DNA of 64,000 bases from Biscogniauxia marginata (taxonomy: Eukaryota; Ascomycota; Sordariomycetes; Xylariales; Xylariaceae), in contig MU404117.1 of assembly GCA_022695795.1 (NCBI GenBank), positions 1 through 64,000 of the forward strand. Direction: 5' to 3'. Shown one piece after another: positions 12,872 through 23,880 of the stretch. Numbering within the stretch: position 1 is the stretch's first letter; each line of letters opens with the position of its first letter. The notes under the pieces were generated by a model. The model was not told the DNA's origin, searched no databases, and worked only from the letters and a program-made list of their open reading frames with translations. The translations under genes and the position numbers were made by a program.

Positions 12872-13615
12872 CGCATTCGTCCTTTGAATACTGTGTGCTT
12901 ACAAAGGACACTACATCTCAAGACAAGCGTTTAGCAGGTAAATCGCAAATAAGCTCGATTTGGAAAAAAAGAATTGGACAACACTTGTTAAGTGTATTTT
13001 TATCTACATGTAGCGAAGGAGTTTAGATTTAAGTAAACGACACCCAACTTAATCCATATACCAATAGTATACCTATCTCAACTTTAATAGAAGATATCTT
13101 CGCGTATTGAGGTAGGCTACACATATGGAGTTCCCGTGTTGTCTACTGTCCAACCGGGACATCATCACTAGACCCTACATAGTGCCAGAAGAGAATAGTC
13201 GCCAGAAAATAAGCAATCTGTGTCATTTTTCATTACATTCAGGCTAAACCAGTATGATAATGTAACTTACCAGGATTTCTCAAGTAAATATAAGATATTT
13301 CTATATCAATCATCGTTGAGACAGATAGCTGTAATTTAAGTCACTTAGGTAGTTCTAGGCTTTAGTAACACTAAACTTACCTAGATGTGCCATAATTACT
13401 AGGTACTTATAATATTACCCTAAGTTATAAACATTTATATGTTGCATTAGTTCGTCAAGTGAAATAAGTATACGTAAAGGTTTTAAGGCTAGTGACTAAT
13501 GTTGCGACCTAGTCTCTACCTAATAATATAGACAAAATTGACATAGCTTATTGCTTAATATTCACTGATATTCAGGTTTTGCAGCAGTTATAATATGCCC
13601 CAGCGTACATAACCT
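12872..13615. other. Intergenic, AT-leaning, no gene recognised
   Basis: This stretch between the PrsW-like gene and the solo LTR has no open frame of note, no family resemblance and no repeat that I could recognise. Confidence 0.5.
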
Positions 13616-13620
13616 CATTG

Positions 13621-13751
13621 TGTTGAGATGAGACGAAGATGTGAGGATAGGATCAAGTGTGTTAGTTCCAAGTGAGTCTAGATAGGAGGGCGAAGCCCTC
13701 CTATATATGTAGATACAGGTGACAAGGGTCATATAGCCCCATATTTCAATA
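13621..13751 (-). mobile_element. Solo LTR, copy 1 (131 bp)
   Basis: On the minus strand it runs from TATTGAAATATGGGG to CTCATCTCAACA, a TG...CA-type LTR whose first TG has become TA. It is flanked by a perfect 5-bp target duplication, CATTG at 13616-13620 and 13752-13756. It is homologous along its length to the copies at 30458 and 55136. An internal inverted pair (GGAGGGC, GCCCTCC) follows a TA run. The right end lies only 40 bp from the stop codon of the sugar transporter, so it may sit in that transcript's 3' end. Confidence 0.85.
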
Positions 13752-13791
13752 CATTGTATCGTGAGTTTTAAGCCGCGATGCCTCCCTCGTA

Positions 13792-16044
13792 TTACTCGCT
13801 CGATGCTGTCTTGACTACTTCATGTTCTACGATAGAACGTCGTCGTAGATCTTGAGCAGCCTCCTCCACATCGCGATCCTGTGCTCTCACAAAACGTTCC
13901 GGCCGACGTCGGGAAACCGAATCCTTATCATTGACAACAATCAATGGTGGGTTATCGCGGTAATATGCATCCAAGTCTTCGAGAGTCCGGCCAGAAGTTT
14001 CGGGATAGAAGAGCCATAGTATAGGCAAGAATAGCGCGTTACTGATCGTCCAGATAATGTAAAACTTCCAACCGAGATTTTGAAGACCGATAGGAGTGAC
14101 CTCAACGACAATGAAGTTGGTAAGCCAGTTAGTCATGGTAGCGACGGCGGCACCTTTGGTTCGCATTGGCAAACTGCAGATTTATCAGCACACAATACCA
14201 ATTATTGAAGCAGACCCCCCGATTATAAGCATACCTGTTTATCTCAGTAGGGTACAACCACGGGATTCCCAACATTCCGAGGCCAAATCCCATATAGTAA
14301 ATGAAGAACCAGACTACAGAGGCCTTCGCAACCTCGACTTGAAACGCGTATCCTGGTTTCTCCGTGTAGTAAAGCAGCACTGTCAAAAGCAAGAAACAGA
14401 AGAACTGAACCCCTGTTGAAACCATCATCATAATACGGCGGCCATATCTTTCGACCAGAGGAGCGGCGACCAGCGAAGCAAAGACGTACGAGACCGATGC
14501 ACAGGCTGAGATGAGGCGCGCCATGCGCTCGTCAAGATTCACCGACCCAATCAGTACGGTGGGAAGATCTAATACGTGTTAATGCACTGGCCTGAAACTT
14601 GAATACTTACGTCTAGAAAGTGTTTCCTGCCTCGCACGTAGTTGGATATAGACCGAAAAGAAGTAGCTAATATACGTACTATGTACAAAAACGTTAGTTC
14701 AGCTCAACGGGAGAGAGACTTGAAGATAACTTAAGTAGGGTTTTCAGGAAATCGTTCATCCGTACCACTAGAACAACTTCAGTTAGTAATAAACTCGTTG
14801 GAAAGCCTAACTGAAAAAAGCGCACATCTTTAGAAGAAGTTTACAAGGAAAATATGTACGAACATAACTCATAATATTAATCCCGCCAAATTGCTGCAGA
14901 GCCTGAGTTCCAGAACCAAGGAGTAAGCGTCGTATAGTCTTTGTACCGGCCTGAGTCCGCCCACGGAAGATGTCTCGCCATCGTATAGCATTTTTGCGTT
15001 CGTAGTCGACACTGAAGGCGATCTCCTGGTGCTCGGCAACGACATAGGGGTCGTTAACCAGCTTGCTCTCGAGATCCGCTAGAATAATTTTTGCTTCGTC
15101 ATCCCGGTCATGAGCAATTAGCCATCTAAAGCCGATGTTAGCTAGCAGGGTAATTCTAACATGAAGAGTACCGCTGACCTTGGAGATTCGGGTAGCCACG
15201 GTACTGTAGCGAAAAGCACAAAGCAGAACAATAATTGGACCGCTAAGGGAAATCGCCATGCGACGGGCCCCCCAACAAAGGACATTCCGAAATTGATCCA
15301 GTTACTCAACATGAATCCGCAAACGTTCATGCTCATCTCAAAGACGACCAATTTTCCCCTGTTGTGTACCTTCGATGTCTCTGTTTGCCACACGGGTGCC
15401 GTGGCCGTGTTGATTCCATTGCCGATACTAAACACAGGATTAGTGAGGTTCAAGTAGAGGAGAGCCCGATTAGTTAAGCCTCACCCTGTAATAATGCGGG
15501 CAACAATCATGTGGGGAACACTGAAGGAGCTAGTTTGGAGGATAGCACCGATCATCATCACCGAGGTTCCAATCAGGATTGTTTTCTTGCGCCCAAGCCG
15601 TTCGCCTATGGAAAATGCAACCAGGGCTCCCAAGAAGCAGCCTATAGTATATATAGAAGTGATTATGGAGAGAACACTTGTCTTCTCTTCGCCGTTGAGA
15701 TCATGGACGTCGAGGTAGTCTTGCGTGATGACAACACCACCTACAGGCGTGCTTAGACTTCATCGACTAGGAACCGCGGTCTGCTCGCAACTTACTGAAA
15801 CTAGAAGGCATTAGTATTATACAGCTAAGCCCAAGGTGTGATATAGTAAGTATGCACTCACACTCCTTGGTCGTAGCCAAATAAGGTCATATCGGTCGCG
15901 CATGCGAACTGTTCGCATAGTTTTAGTAATTAGCCGACAAGGCCATAATCTAGTCAGAGGGTGGGATAAACCTACTGTTATCCAAAATGTAAGCCATTTT
16001 CCCTTGAGCCCGAAATAGGGCTGTTTGGCTTCAGTCGCCGTCAT
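13792..16044 (-). CDS. MFS sugar transporter (hexose/lactose permease type)
   Basis: This plasma-membrane sugar:proton symporter-type protein is modelled with eight exons: 15976-16044, 15862-15908, 15796-15800, 15485-15740, 15179-15427, 14860-15125, 14235-14568 and 13792-14173, giving 535 residues, the family norm. Family signatures are GYDQGVF near the first membrane helix, GERLGRKK, the PESPRWL motif after helix 6, the QQFGGIN segment, ERYGRR, and PTEIN...MRTKG near the C-terminal half. Exon 3 is only 5 nt (15796-15800); without it the frame and the GVF motif break. The intron 14569-14859 is 291 bp against about 53-67 bp for the others, and its donor is uncertain: GTACAT at 14859 keeps frame but inserts one residue compared with relatives. 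A disrupted intron or damaged gene is therefore possible. The substrate is not determinable. Confidence 0.82.
15796..15800 (-). other. 5-nt microexon of the sugar transporter
   Basis: Minus-strand TTTCA is bounded by a TTCTAG acceptor with an upstream ACTAAT branch-like site and by a perfect GTAAGT donor. It joins exons ending GGA-GT and starting GT-GGT to give the conserved reading GVFSGVV. Flanking introns are 61 bp (15801-15861) and 55 bp (15741-15795). Direct joining of the neighbours would shift the frame. Confidence 0.75.
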
Positions 16045-19000
16045 TATATGGCTCTGATCTCAAGATGTAGCCTCAAATAGGGCTGTGTGATATAGCATCC
16101 GAAGTATTAAGTTAGCTCTCACAAATCCCAGCGCATTATGCGGTAGATTTGAGGGAGCTGCATGTCATTATATAGTCCTAGAGCCCTATAGTAATCGGAA
16201 GACAAAGGTATTTACGACGTAATTCAATGTTACCAATTCGTTAGCTTTGCGGATCCCAAATCAGCACCTGACTTTCGGCAATTTCGGAGCTTGTGACCGT
16301 ATCGCGAGGAATCCTGGGGTCCCTAGTTCCGGGCCCACAACATGGGGATGATGGAAGTTGAGTAGAGATCCCATTGCATGCCTGTAGTTTATGAGGGAGG
16401 TAGATGAGGCCATTCCGTCCCTACTGTAAATCAGTGTCTCAGACTACTACATACATTCTTTATTACGTACATGCTCCCGAGTATAGACATATTCCAACCT
16501 CCTAAAAGTCCAAACCATATACCAACGACCACTGATTATAGACGAGTTATATATCCTACCCGAGATCTCGATGCTCAATTTTCAGCTTTCCTTACCTGTA
16601 TACGTCTCCGCTACAACCCTGGTTACCCCGTGGGGAGAGATACTATTGTGGGGCCTCAACCCCAACCTGTCCGTCATCCTTCCCCACGAGGTTTGCCAAT
16701 AGGGTAAGGTGTCGAAGATCAGAAGAACAGAAGCGGGGAATACATAGTAGACTGACAGCCAAGTATTAAGGAATAGTCCCCCCACCCCGAAAGATAGAAG
16801 CCATATTCAAACCTATAACCGTCTCTCTCATCAGCCCAGAGCCCGGAATAGTCATTGTCACGCTTCTCTGACAAGGCTCATCCCAGTAGCGGGGTTGCCC
16901 TGTTCTTGTATCTAGCTTCATAGCGTGTCTCGCGTCCCCCAACTTTCTATAGTAATGCATTATAGCAGTTAGCCCATCCCCATTGCTGGCTACCTGGATG
17001 CCACAGTACGGCACAGTAGTACATCCATCGGCTTTGAAAAGCCGAGAATCTGTACCAGGGCTCACTCGGGGTATTTCAGTTTCCGGGTCTCTAGACCCTA
17101 GCTACTCTCCTTGGTCGAAAAACATAAGTACCAAGGAATTAAATTAATAATGTGTTTTAATGATCCATCGCTGTAGCACCCAGTCGCTAAATATTTTATA
17201 ACTGCGGAGAGATAGCTCCTAATTCGCTTCGCAAGCTCGATACGCAAGCTCGATAGAGATAGCTAGATTAGTTGTAGCTAATAATAAGCGATAATTCTAA
17301 CACCTATACAATGGCTTCTCAGATCAGATATTCCAGATGCGATCCGCAAACGGTGTTATCACTTAATAACTTCTCAAATTTCACGAATAGGCTCCTGGGT
17401 ACTATCTAAGTCAGCCGAAAGCTTAACGAGCTCGAGTCCAATTCGTAAGGATTGACGGCTTGTAGAATCACAGCATACTTGGCTCGACTCTGTTAAAAGT
17501 TATGAAGTCGAATTTTAGATTGATAAAATTCCATCTCTAGATTTATATAGGTGATTATTAGTCGCTGCATGCAGGGTACTAGGGTAATACCTGTTGTGTG
17601 TCTGGTAGTTGGGCCAGCCCCGCCAACATGGAGATGTACATATTAGGTTGCTGGAGGATAGGGATGTCATTCTTGATTACCAGGTAGGCAAGTGGTCACT
17701 TCATTGAATGATCATCCAGAAGCCTAGTAGTTGTTTGCTCTATTCTATCATATAATTTCCGTCTATACAAGTTTCCTCACTCATGAACGCCGCCCCGTTG
17801 CTGCCCAATGCAATGAGGGAGTTATTCGTCGATATGCCTATCAACTTCGGTGACATCCGTTCTTCTTTATTTCTTTTTATACAGTGATTGCAGCTTTATT
17901 TCCTCAGCCGACACTGTTCAAAATTATTCAATGCTTAATGTATCTATATGTAGATGGAGATTGGAATTACCATACCACAATTATATATTTCTAGCTGTAG
18001 AGTCGATTTATTAACCTACTCAGAATACCATGTCCCCAGTGGAGTGAGTAGAAGTGAAAGAAAATCCAAGCCATTCAAAACTAGAAAAAATGGCATGACA
18101 ATACAAGTTATTATATTTATTGTTCACATGTATTACCAATATTGTGAAGTTAAAGTATATGGCATGAGTTTTATTTTACGTGAGTTTAGGAGAAAAGATA
18201 TACTATACTGCTCTATCTTAACCAAAAATCTCTCTATTATCTAGGATCTCAAGGGAAGGGCCTAGTAAATGTAACCCATGTGCCGAATCACTTAGTATCT
18301 CATTTTCTCCTGCTTTATGATAACTCATTTTTGAATCTAGTCTTATCAACCTTAGCTACCCATTCGTGCTTGGTGTTGTTATATATAGATTACCTGTTAC
18401 ATAGCCTAAAAAGCCTGGTGGGGTCGTTATAGGCCAGAACAAGCAGGGTATTCCCTGGGATTCTTGATAGAGATGCCGGGCCCTTAAACTACATATACCT
18501 AGACTAGATGCCCATATTGTAGTGTGTACGGGAATGGATAATGAACGCTTGAACCAGTTATAGGTCAGTGCTGTTCTATCTATTCTCATTTACGAGTTAG
18601 TTAAGCCCACCGTAAGATCGATGAAGAACATCGCTTCCCAATTGCAGCAATGAAATCATGAGAAGGAGAAAATAGGCCTATGTTTTCAGAGAGTCTAGGC
18701 CATTATGAAGCAGAAAGCTCCTGTTCCTATCCATTGTGTCAACGATTGTCCTTTAGTCTTGAATCCCTGCGCATCCAGTCAATTCAACATCTGGATCTGA
18801 GATCGCAAACCAGAAACAAAAGCGCAAGGGGGAGCAAAGCCGGGACCTACCAGGTTAGAAAGACGCCAAGGAGGCGTTGCATGTGCGTCACCTTTTCACT
18901 TGTCCCAGATGAAACCTTGAGGTGCCCTGGATAAAGCCTATGCCATGGGCGTACGAGGGGATGTGAGAGGGGATCTGCAGGCTCCCACAGGGGGCAGCTT

Positions 19001-19573
19001 GAAATGCTACTGATCTGCACTAACCACCAGCTCGACCACGTTCCTATATTCTGAGTTCTGATTGGCCATCCTATGATTTCAGCCAATGTTAGAGCTCAAC
19101 CTGGTCGCGTGCTCGAAACGACAGTTTGATAACGACACCAAGCAGAGTACCAGTCCAATATGGACCGCCAACCCTCCCATGTGTTATTCCTTTTTCTCTA
19201 GAAATTCGACCGTCGTTGGCTCAAGAAAGCCACAACGTTCATTTAGCTTCCAAGAAAAAGTCATTGAAAACCTCCATCTTCTTCGATAATTCTTAAGATC
19301 TTCCTTATCACGCCTCTCCTCAACCATTACCTTGTCATAATTTACAACAATCGCGAATAATTATATCGCGTGACACTGTAGCCCGAAAAATATCAATGGG
19401 GATTTTGTGTCTCTAGTCCGGAGTTTATAGCATCAATTCGCGACTGACGTTCAGCTGGTTTAAACGCAAACGACTCTCGCCGACAGAATATATCGTCGAT
19501 CTAATAGCACGATTTTACATTTATCACAGTAGCTTCAAACGCTTCGCAGACCTTGTGCAGGTCCATTTCCAGC
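16045..19573. other. Intergenic 3.5 kb, no gene recognised
   Basis: It holds the promoter of the sugar transporter (left) and of the bHLH gene (right). A tandem pair of the 13-mer CGCAAGCTCGATA lies near 17228-17253. Two nested G/C-rich inverted pairs occur at about 16628-16690 (CGTGGGGA against TCCCCACG, and TGGGG against CCCCA). Open frames such as 16766-17065 and 18847-19086 have no recognisable domain. Confidence 0.4.
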
Positions 19574-20802
19574 ATGGCACGGGCAAAGATGCCGCCCACG
19601 CCGGCCTCTTCTACTGAGATCAAGGGACAAGACCACTCAAATAAGCTGTCTCCGTTACAGCTGGCCTTCGAGCTGCCCCCTTCTGCGATAGGACCTGGTG
19701 AAGCTTCCCGACCGCCAAGCTCGGGATCGAAGATGTCGCCAGTTTCGCCATCCTCAAAGCCTACATTCCCCGTCCAGCCTAGCGAGACAGTCAAGTCTAG
19801 GAGGCGCCTATCGGGGGTGACGCAGAAGGATATATTTGCCCTGCCGCCCCCGCCGACAAGATCGCGAAAGATCATCCAGATGAAGCCGCGGCCCCAGGAA
19901 AAGGCCCCCGACTCGCCTGCCACGCCGAAGGCTACCGCCTCGGCCGGCAGCACGGCCAGGAACACAAGCGCAGCGGGCTCCAAGAAGAAGCAGCCGTCGG
20001 CCACGAGCGCCGCGGGGAGAAAGATTGCGAGGAAGACCGCCCACAGCCTTATCGAGAGGCGGCGGAGATCGAAGATGAACGAGGAGTTCGGGGTACTTAA
20101 GGAGTTGATCCCTGCGTGCACGGGCGACATGCACAAGCTGGCCATCTTGCAAGTAAGTTTCTAGCAATAGTATATCGGTAATATCCGCGCCATCAGGCAA
20201 TAATTACTGACTTGGATTTCACCCTCTAGGCCTCGATAGAGTATATACGATACCTGGAGGAGTGCATCACGAGGCTGAAGTCGCAGCACGACGGCGGGGC
20301 CGACGTCTCGACACCACCCAGATTCGACCCCGCCTTGTCGAATGCCTGCGAAGAGCCCTCCGATAACGGCGCAGACGAGGAAGAAGATCAGCCCGAGCCC
20401 GAGGACGTCGAGATGACAGACGAGGAGGCGACGTCGGCCACGTGGACGTCCACTGCGGCGCGCTCCAGCCAGTCATCCACATCGCCGGCGCTCGTGGCGC
20501 AGGATGCTCGCGGGCGGCAGCACTCGTACTCATCGGTGTCGACCGACTACCGGCATTACAGCTTCAGCGCCTCGACCAGTACCTCGCCTGCCTGCGGACC
20601 CCAGACTTACCCGTATCCCGCAGGAGCTACTACTCCTACCGCTCCCCATCCGGTTCTGACCAGTCCGGCTCTCAGGCCTCAACAAGAGCTGGACCAGGAG
20701 GCCTCTGCCGCGCTGCTGATGCTGAATGTGGACCGCAGGGGGGCGTCGACGGGTGGAGGGGGCGGCAGGGGCATGAGTGTGCGGGATCTTCTTAGCTCGT
20801 GA
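19574..20802 (+). CDS. bHLH transcription factor
   Basis: This nuclear DNA-binding regulator has two exons, 19574-20152 and 20230-20802, with a 77-bp intron, giving 383 residues. The basic region is at about residues 148-172 and contains HSLIERRRR; the H157/E161/R165 pattern is that of E-box (CANNTG) binders. Helix 1 (FGVLKELIPAC), a short loop and helix 2 (HKLAILQASIEYIRYLEE) run to about residue 211. The intron splits helix 2 exactly after Q193. The N-terminal part is Pro/Ser/Ala-rich and disordered; the region after the bHLH is acidic (EEEDQPEPEDVEMTDEE), a possible activation segment, followed by a Ser/Thr/Pro- and Gly-rich tail ending RDLLSS. The ATG at 19574 is the first true ATG of the frame. 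The arrangement resembles fungal Esc1-like bHLH factors, but orthology is not proven. Confidence 0.85.
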
Positions 20803-21116
20803 GCATAATCGTGGAGGAATAGGGGATATTTGAAATCATTATTATACGGTAGACCTAGAAGCAAGGCTTGCTCGGGAGAAAGGTACACGACGGTGTTTCG
20901 GTAATCACTAGGAGTACGGATGGGATTTTGATGTATCTTTAACGATTATTATGTGGCCGTCGCAAAAGAAAGAAAATAAAAATAAAAATAAACTATCGAT
21001 AAGTAGGCTGAGTTGCCAACAGGTGAGCATATGTAAGCCTTCCTGCTTACTAGTTGCTAAAATGAAGTGGGCCTGTTTTAGGTTCTTAGTAGAACTGCCT
21101 AGTATAGATCCCGTGA
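20803..21116. other. 3' flank of bHLH gene, no gene recognised
   Basis: Contains an A-rich stretch (near 20967-20994) compatible with the polyadenylation region of the bHLH transcript, and ends at the target duplication of the LTR element. Confidence 0.45.
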
Positions 21117-21121
21117 TATAT

Positions 21122-21424
21122 TATTAAGGGGTAATGCCTTTTTATTTAAAAAATAGAATAATTGTTTTAGAATGGCCTAAAAAAATAAACTCTTCCGCGT
21201 ATATTCCCTCTTTATATAAACGAGAGGTTTACGTTAATATTTAAGGCTTTAATTACTATTTATTATTTTATTTATAGTTATTAATAATATTATTATTTAT
21301 AATTATTAATATTTATATTTTTAGTTTAATATTTTATTATTATTATTATATACTTTAATTTATATATTAATATATTTTTTTAATTAATAAATATAAATAA
21401 GGCTTATATATTTACTTCATAATA
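21122..21424 (-). repeat. 3' LTR (left copy, 303 bp)
   Basis: Aligned along its length with the right copy; more strongly AT-shifted and about 25 bp longer, owing to an expanded TTA/AAT-rich patch near 21250-21300. The outer target duplication is 21117-21121. Confidence 0.85.
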
Positions 21425-21427
21425 TTA

Positions 21428-21440
21428 TTTCCCCTTTTTT
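21428..21440 (-). other. Polypurine tract of the LTR element
   Basis: On the minus strand AAAAAAGGGGAAA lies three bases upstream of the left LTR, the position of the plus-strand primer for a minus-strand element. It supports the orientation inferred from the reverse transcriptase remnant. Confidence 0.7.
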
Positions 21441-22063
21441 AAGGCTTCGCTTCGAAGCTTTAATTAACTCGCTTATTATATAATTTGTTAAAATGTAAGT
21501 TTTTTTAATTAATAAAGAAATATTAAGATTTTTCAAAAAAGTAATTATAAAGCTTTTATATTTATTTTAATTTCTTAAAAAACTTTTTTTATTTTATTAA
21601 ATATTTAACTTTTTTGTTCGTTTTTGTCGAGTTCTTAATAGTTTTTATATTATATTTATTTATAATTTAAACGTCGTTAATCTTTTTTAATACTTTTTAT
21701 AAGTTAAAAAGTATTTGTTTTTCGACGCGATAAAGTTTAATAAGTAAAATATAAAAAGTATTATATATACGCTATTTAAATAAAAACTTTAATTAAATAA
21801 TTATAAAAGAAATAACTTTATTTATTTAAAAAAGTTTTAATATTATGTTTATTAAATATAACGAGATCTTTTTTTAAAAGTTTAAAAACTTTAATTTATT
21901 TTTTATTTAAGTACTTTTTAGCTTGGTTTTAAACTTATTTTAAGGCTTTAAAAGTTTTTTATATAATTTAATTATTTAATATATATATAAAAAGCTAACG
22001 AGATATTTAATTTTTATTTATAATAAGTTATACGTAGTTAAATAAAATTTATAATTAATATAA

Positions 22064-22161
22064 NNNNNNNNNNNNNNNNNNNNNNNNNNNNNNNNNNNNN
22101 NNNNNNNNNNNNNNNNNNNNNNNNNNNNNNNNNNNNNNNNNNNNNNNNNNNNNNNNNNNNN
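22064..22161. other. Assembly gap (98 N)
   Basis: Run of undetermined bases inside the LTR element. Its right edge abuts a 20-bp tandem repeat, so the gap is probably an unresolved tandem array whose true length is unknown. Confidence 0.98.
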
Positions 22162-22279
22162 AAAATAAAAAGAATTTAATAAAAATAAAAAGAATTTAAT
22201 AAAAATAAAAAGAATTTAATAAAAATAAAAAGAATTTAATAAAAATAAAAAGAATTTAATAAAAATAAAAAGAATTTAT
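22162..22279. repeat. 20-bp tandem repeat at gap edge
   Basis: The unit AAAAATAAAAAGAATTTAAT occurs about 5.9 times without visible variation, directly following the N run. It lies in what should be the 3' portion (integrase or later) of the minus-strand element and is probably a secondary expansion. Confidence 0.92.
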
Positions 22280-23689
22280 TTTTTAATTTATAAAAACGCG
22301 GAAATATACTTTTAACGTTTAATTAATTTTTTTCGTTTAATTATTAGTTTATAAGTAAAACGTTATATTTATACGAGGTTTAATATTTAAAGATTTAATA
22401 AAAAACTTTTAAAATTTAAAGATAAACTAAGAGTTTTTGTTAGAAATTATATCTTAAAGAAGATTATATAGTTTTTATATTTTTAAATAAAAATCTTAAT
22501 TAGGTTTTTTACATTTTACTCGCTTTTTTAAAAGAAATAAAATAAACTATTTTAATAAAGCGATTTATTATTACTTAAAGTTAATTATAACCGTTAAATA
22601 TAAATAAATTAATAATAAAGTTTATAAAGATAAATTATTAAAAGGAGTATAATAACTTTAATAATTAAAGCTTTTTATATAAAAAGTGTTTAAATATTTT
22701 TTTAATAATCGAGGTATTTATTAATATAAAAAGCGATTTTATTTTATTTTTAGTTATTAAAAATTATATTATATTAATTTAATAATTTTAAATTTACTTA
22801 TATAATTAACTATTTTTAAATCGTGTTTTAATTTAAAAATGTTTTTTTAAAAAAAGTATCGTTTAATATTTAAAATCTATATTTATAATATAAAAGACTT
22901 TATTTAAATATAGTATTTAATTTTATAAGTTAATTAACTCGTTTTTAATAAAACGTGTCGTTTTTCGCGGCTTTTAATACGTTTTTAACGAAAAGGGTAT
23001 TTTATTTTTTATATAAAATGTTATAAAGTCTTATTAATATTATTAATATAAAAGAAATAAAAAGTTTTTTTATAATATCGTTTTAATAAGTTAATATTTA
23101 TTTCTCCTTTTTTAAAAGCGATATTTTTAGTATTTAAAAAGTATATTTAACTTATTATTATTTTTTCCAGGTTTATAATACATAATAAAATCGATTTAAT
23201 ATTTTAATTATAAAAAAGTATATAAAGTTATAATAATTAAAATAGATTTAAATAATATATTTAACGTTTTTAAGGTATTTTCTTTATATTTTAAAGTTAT
23301 TAATAATAATTAAAAGTTTTTTTATTATAAATTTCGTAATTAATTTCCGTTATAATAAACTTTTTTAAATGAAATGTTATAAAGTGTAATTTCTTATTAT
23401 TTTTAATTATAAAGTTAAAAATATTTATTTTAAAGATAAATTCTTTAAAAAGGTTTAAATAAATTAAAATTAAAGTTAAAATAAAAGCTTTTTTTAGCGT
23501 TTTAAATAAGTATATTATATTTTTTAATTTAAGTTTAATTTTTAAAGTTACTCGCGATAAAACTAATAAGTAATTTATAAATTTTTAAGTAGTTTTTAAT
23601 AAATCGTTTATAAAAGTTAATAAAACTTATAAAAAGTTATATATTTTTAAGCGACTTAAATTATTTTTAAAAAAGAATTATTTTAATTT

Positions 23690-23880
23690 TTTTAATATAA
23701 TAATATATTTTAAAAAGTTTACTTTTTAAGTGTTTTAAATATATTTATTTAAAGCGATTATAAGCCTTTTATTCACGAGGCATTTTAAAACTTTTTTAAT
23801 TAATTAATTATGTTTTTTTTATATTCGCGTAAATTAAAATATCGTTAACGTAAGTTAACACGCCGATATTTAATAAGTTT
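23690..23880 (-). pseudogene. Reverse transcriptase core remnant
   Basis: On the minus strand a YV-[N]-D-ILIYAN reading occurs at about 23852-23820, where the second residue of the catalytic DD pair's codon is G-to-A changed. A further degraded segment matches the spacing of Ty3/Gypsy reverse transcriptases (a KGLQ-like stretch, then a FLGY-like end). Stops interrupt it at codons explicable by RIP. It lies about 3.7 kb from the 5' LTR, as expected for pol. Confidence 0.7.

Noticed and set aside
16766..17065. 99-codon minus-strand open frame
   Set aside because: No family resemblance and no flanking exons; neighbouring frames are equally open by chance.
22162..22279. CRISPR-like regular repeat
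   Set aside because: The units are contiguous with no spacers, AT-only, and the genome is eukaryotic.
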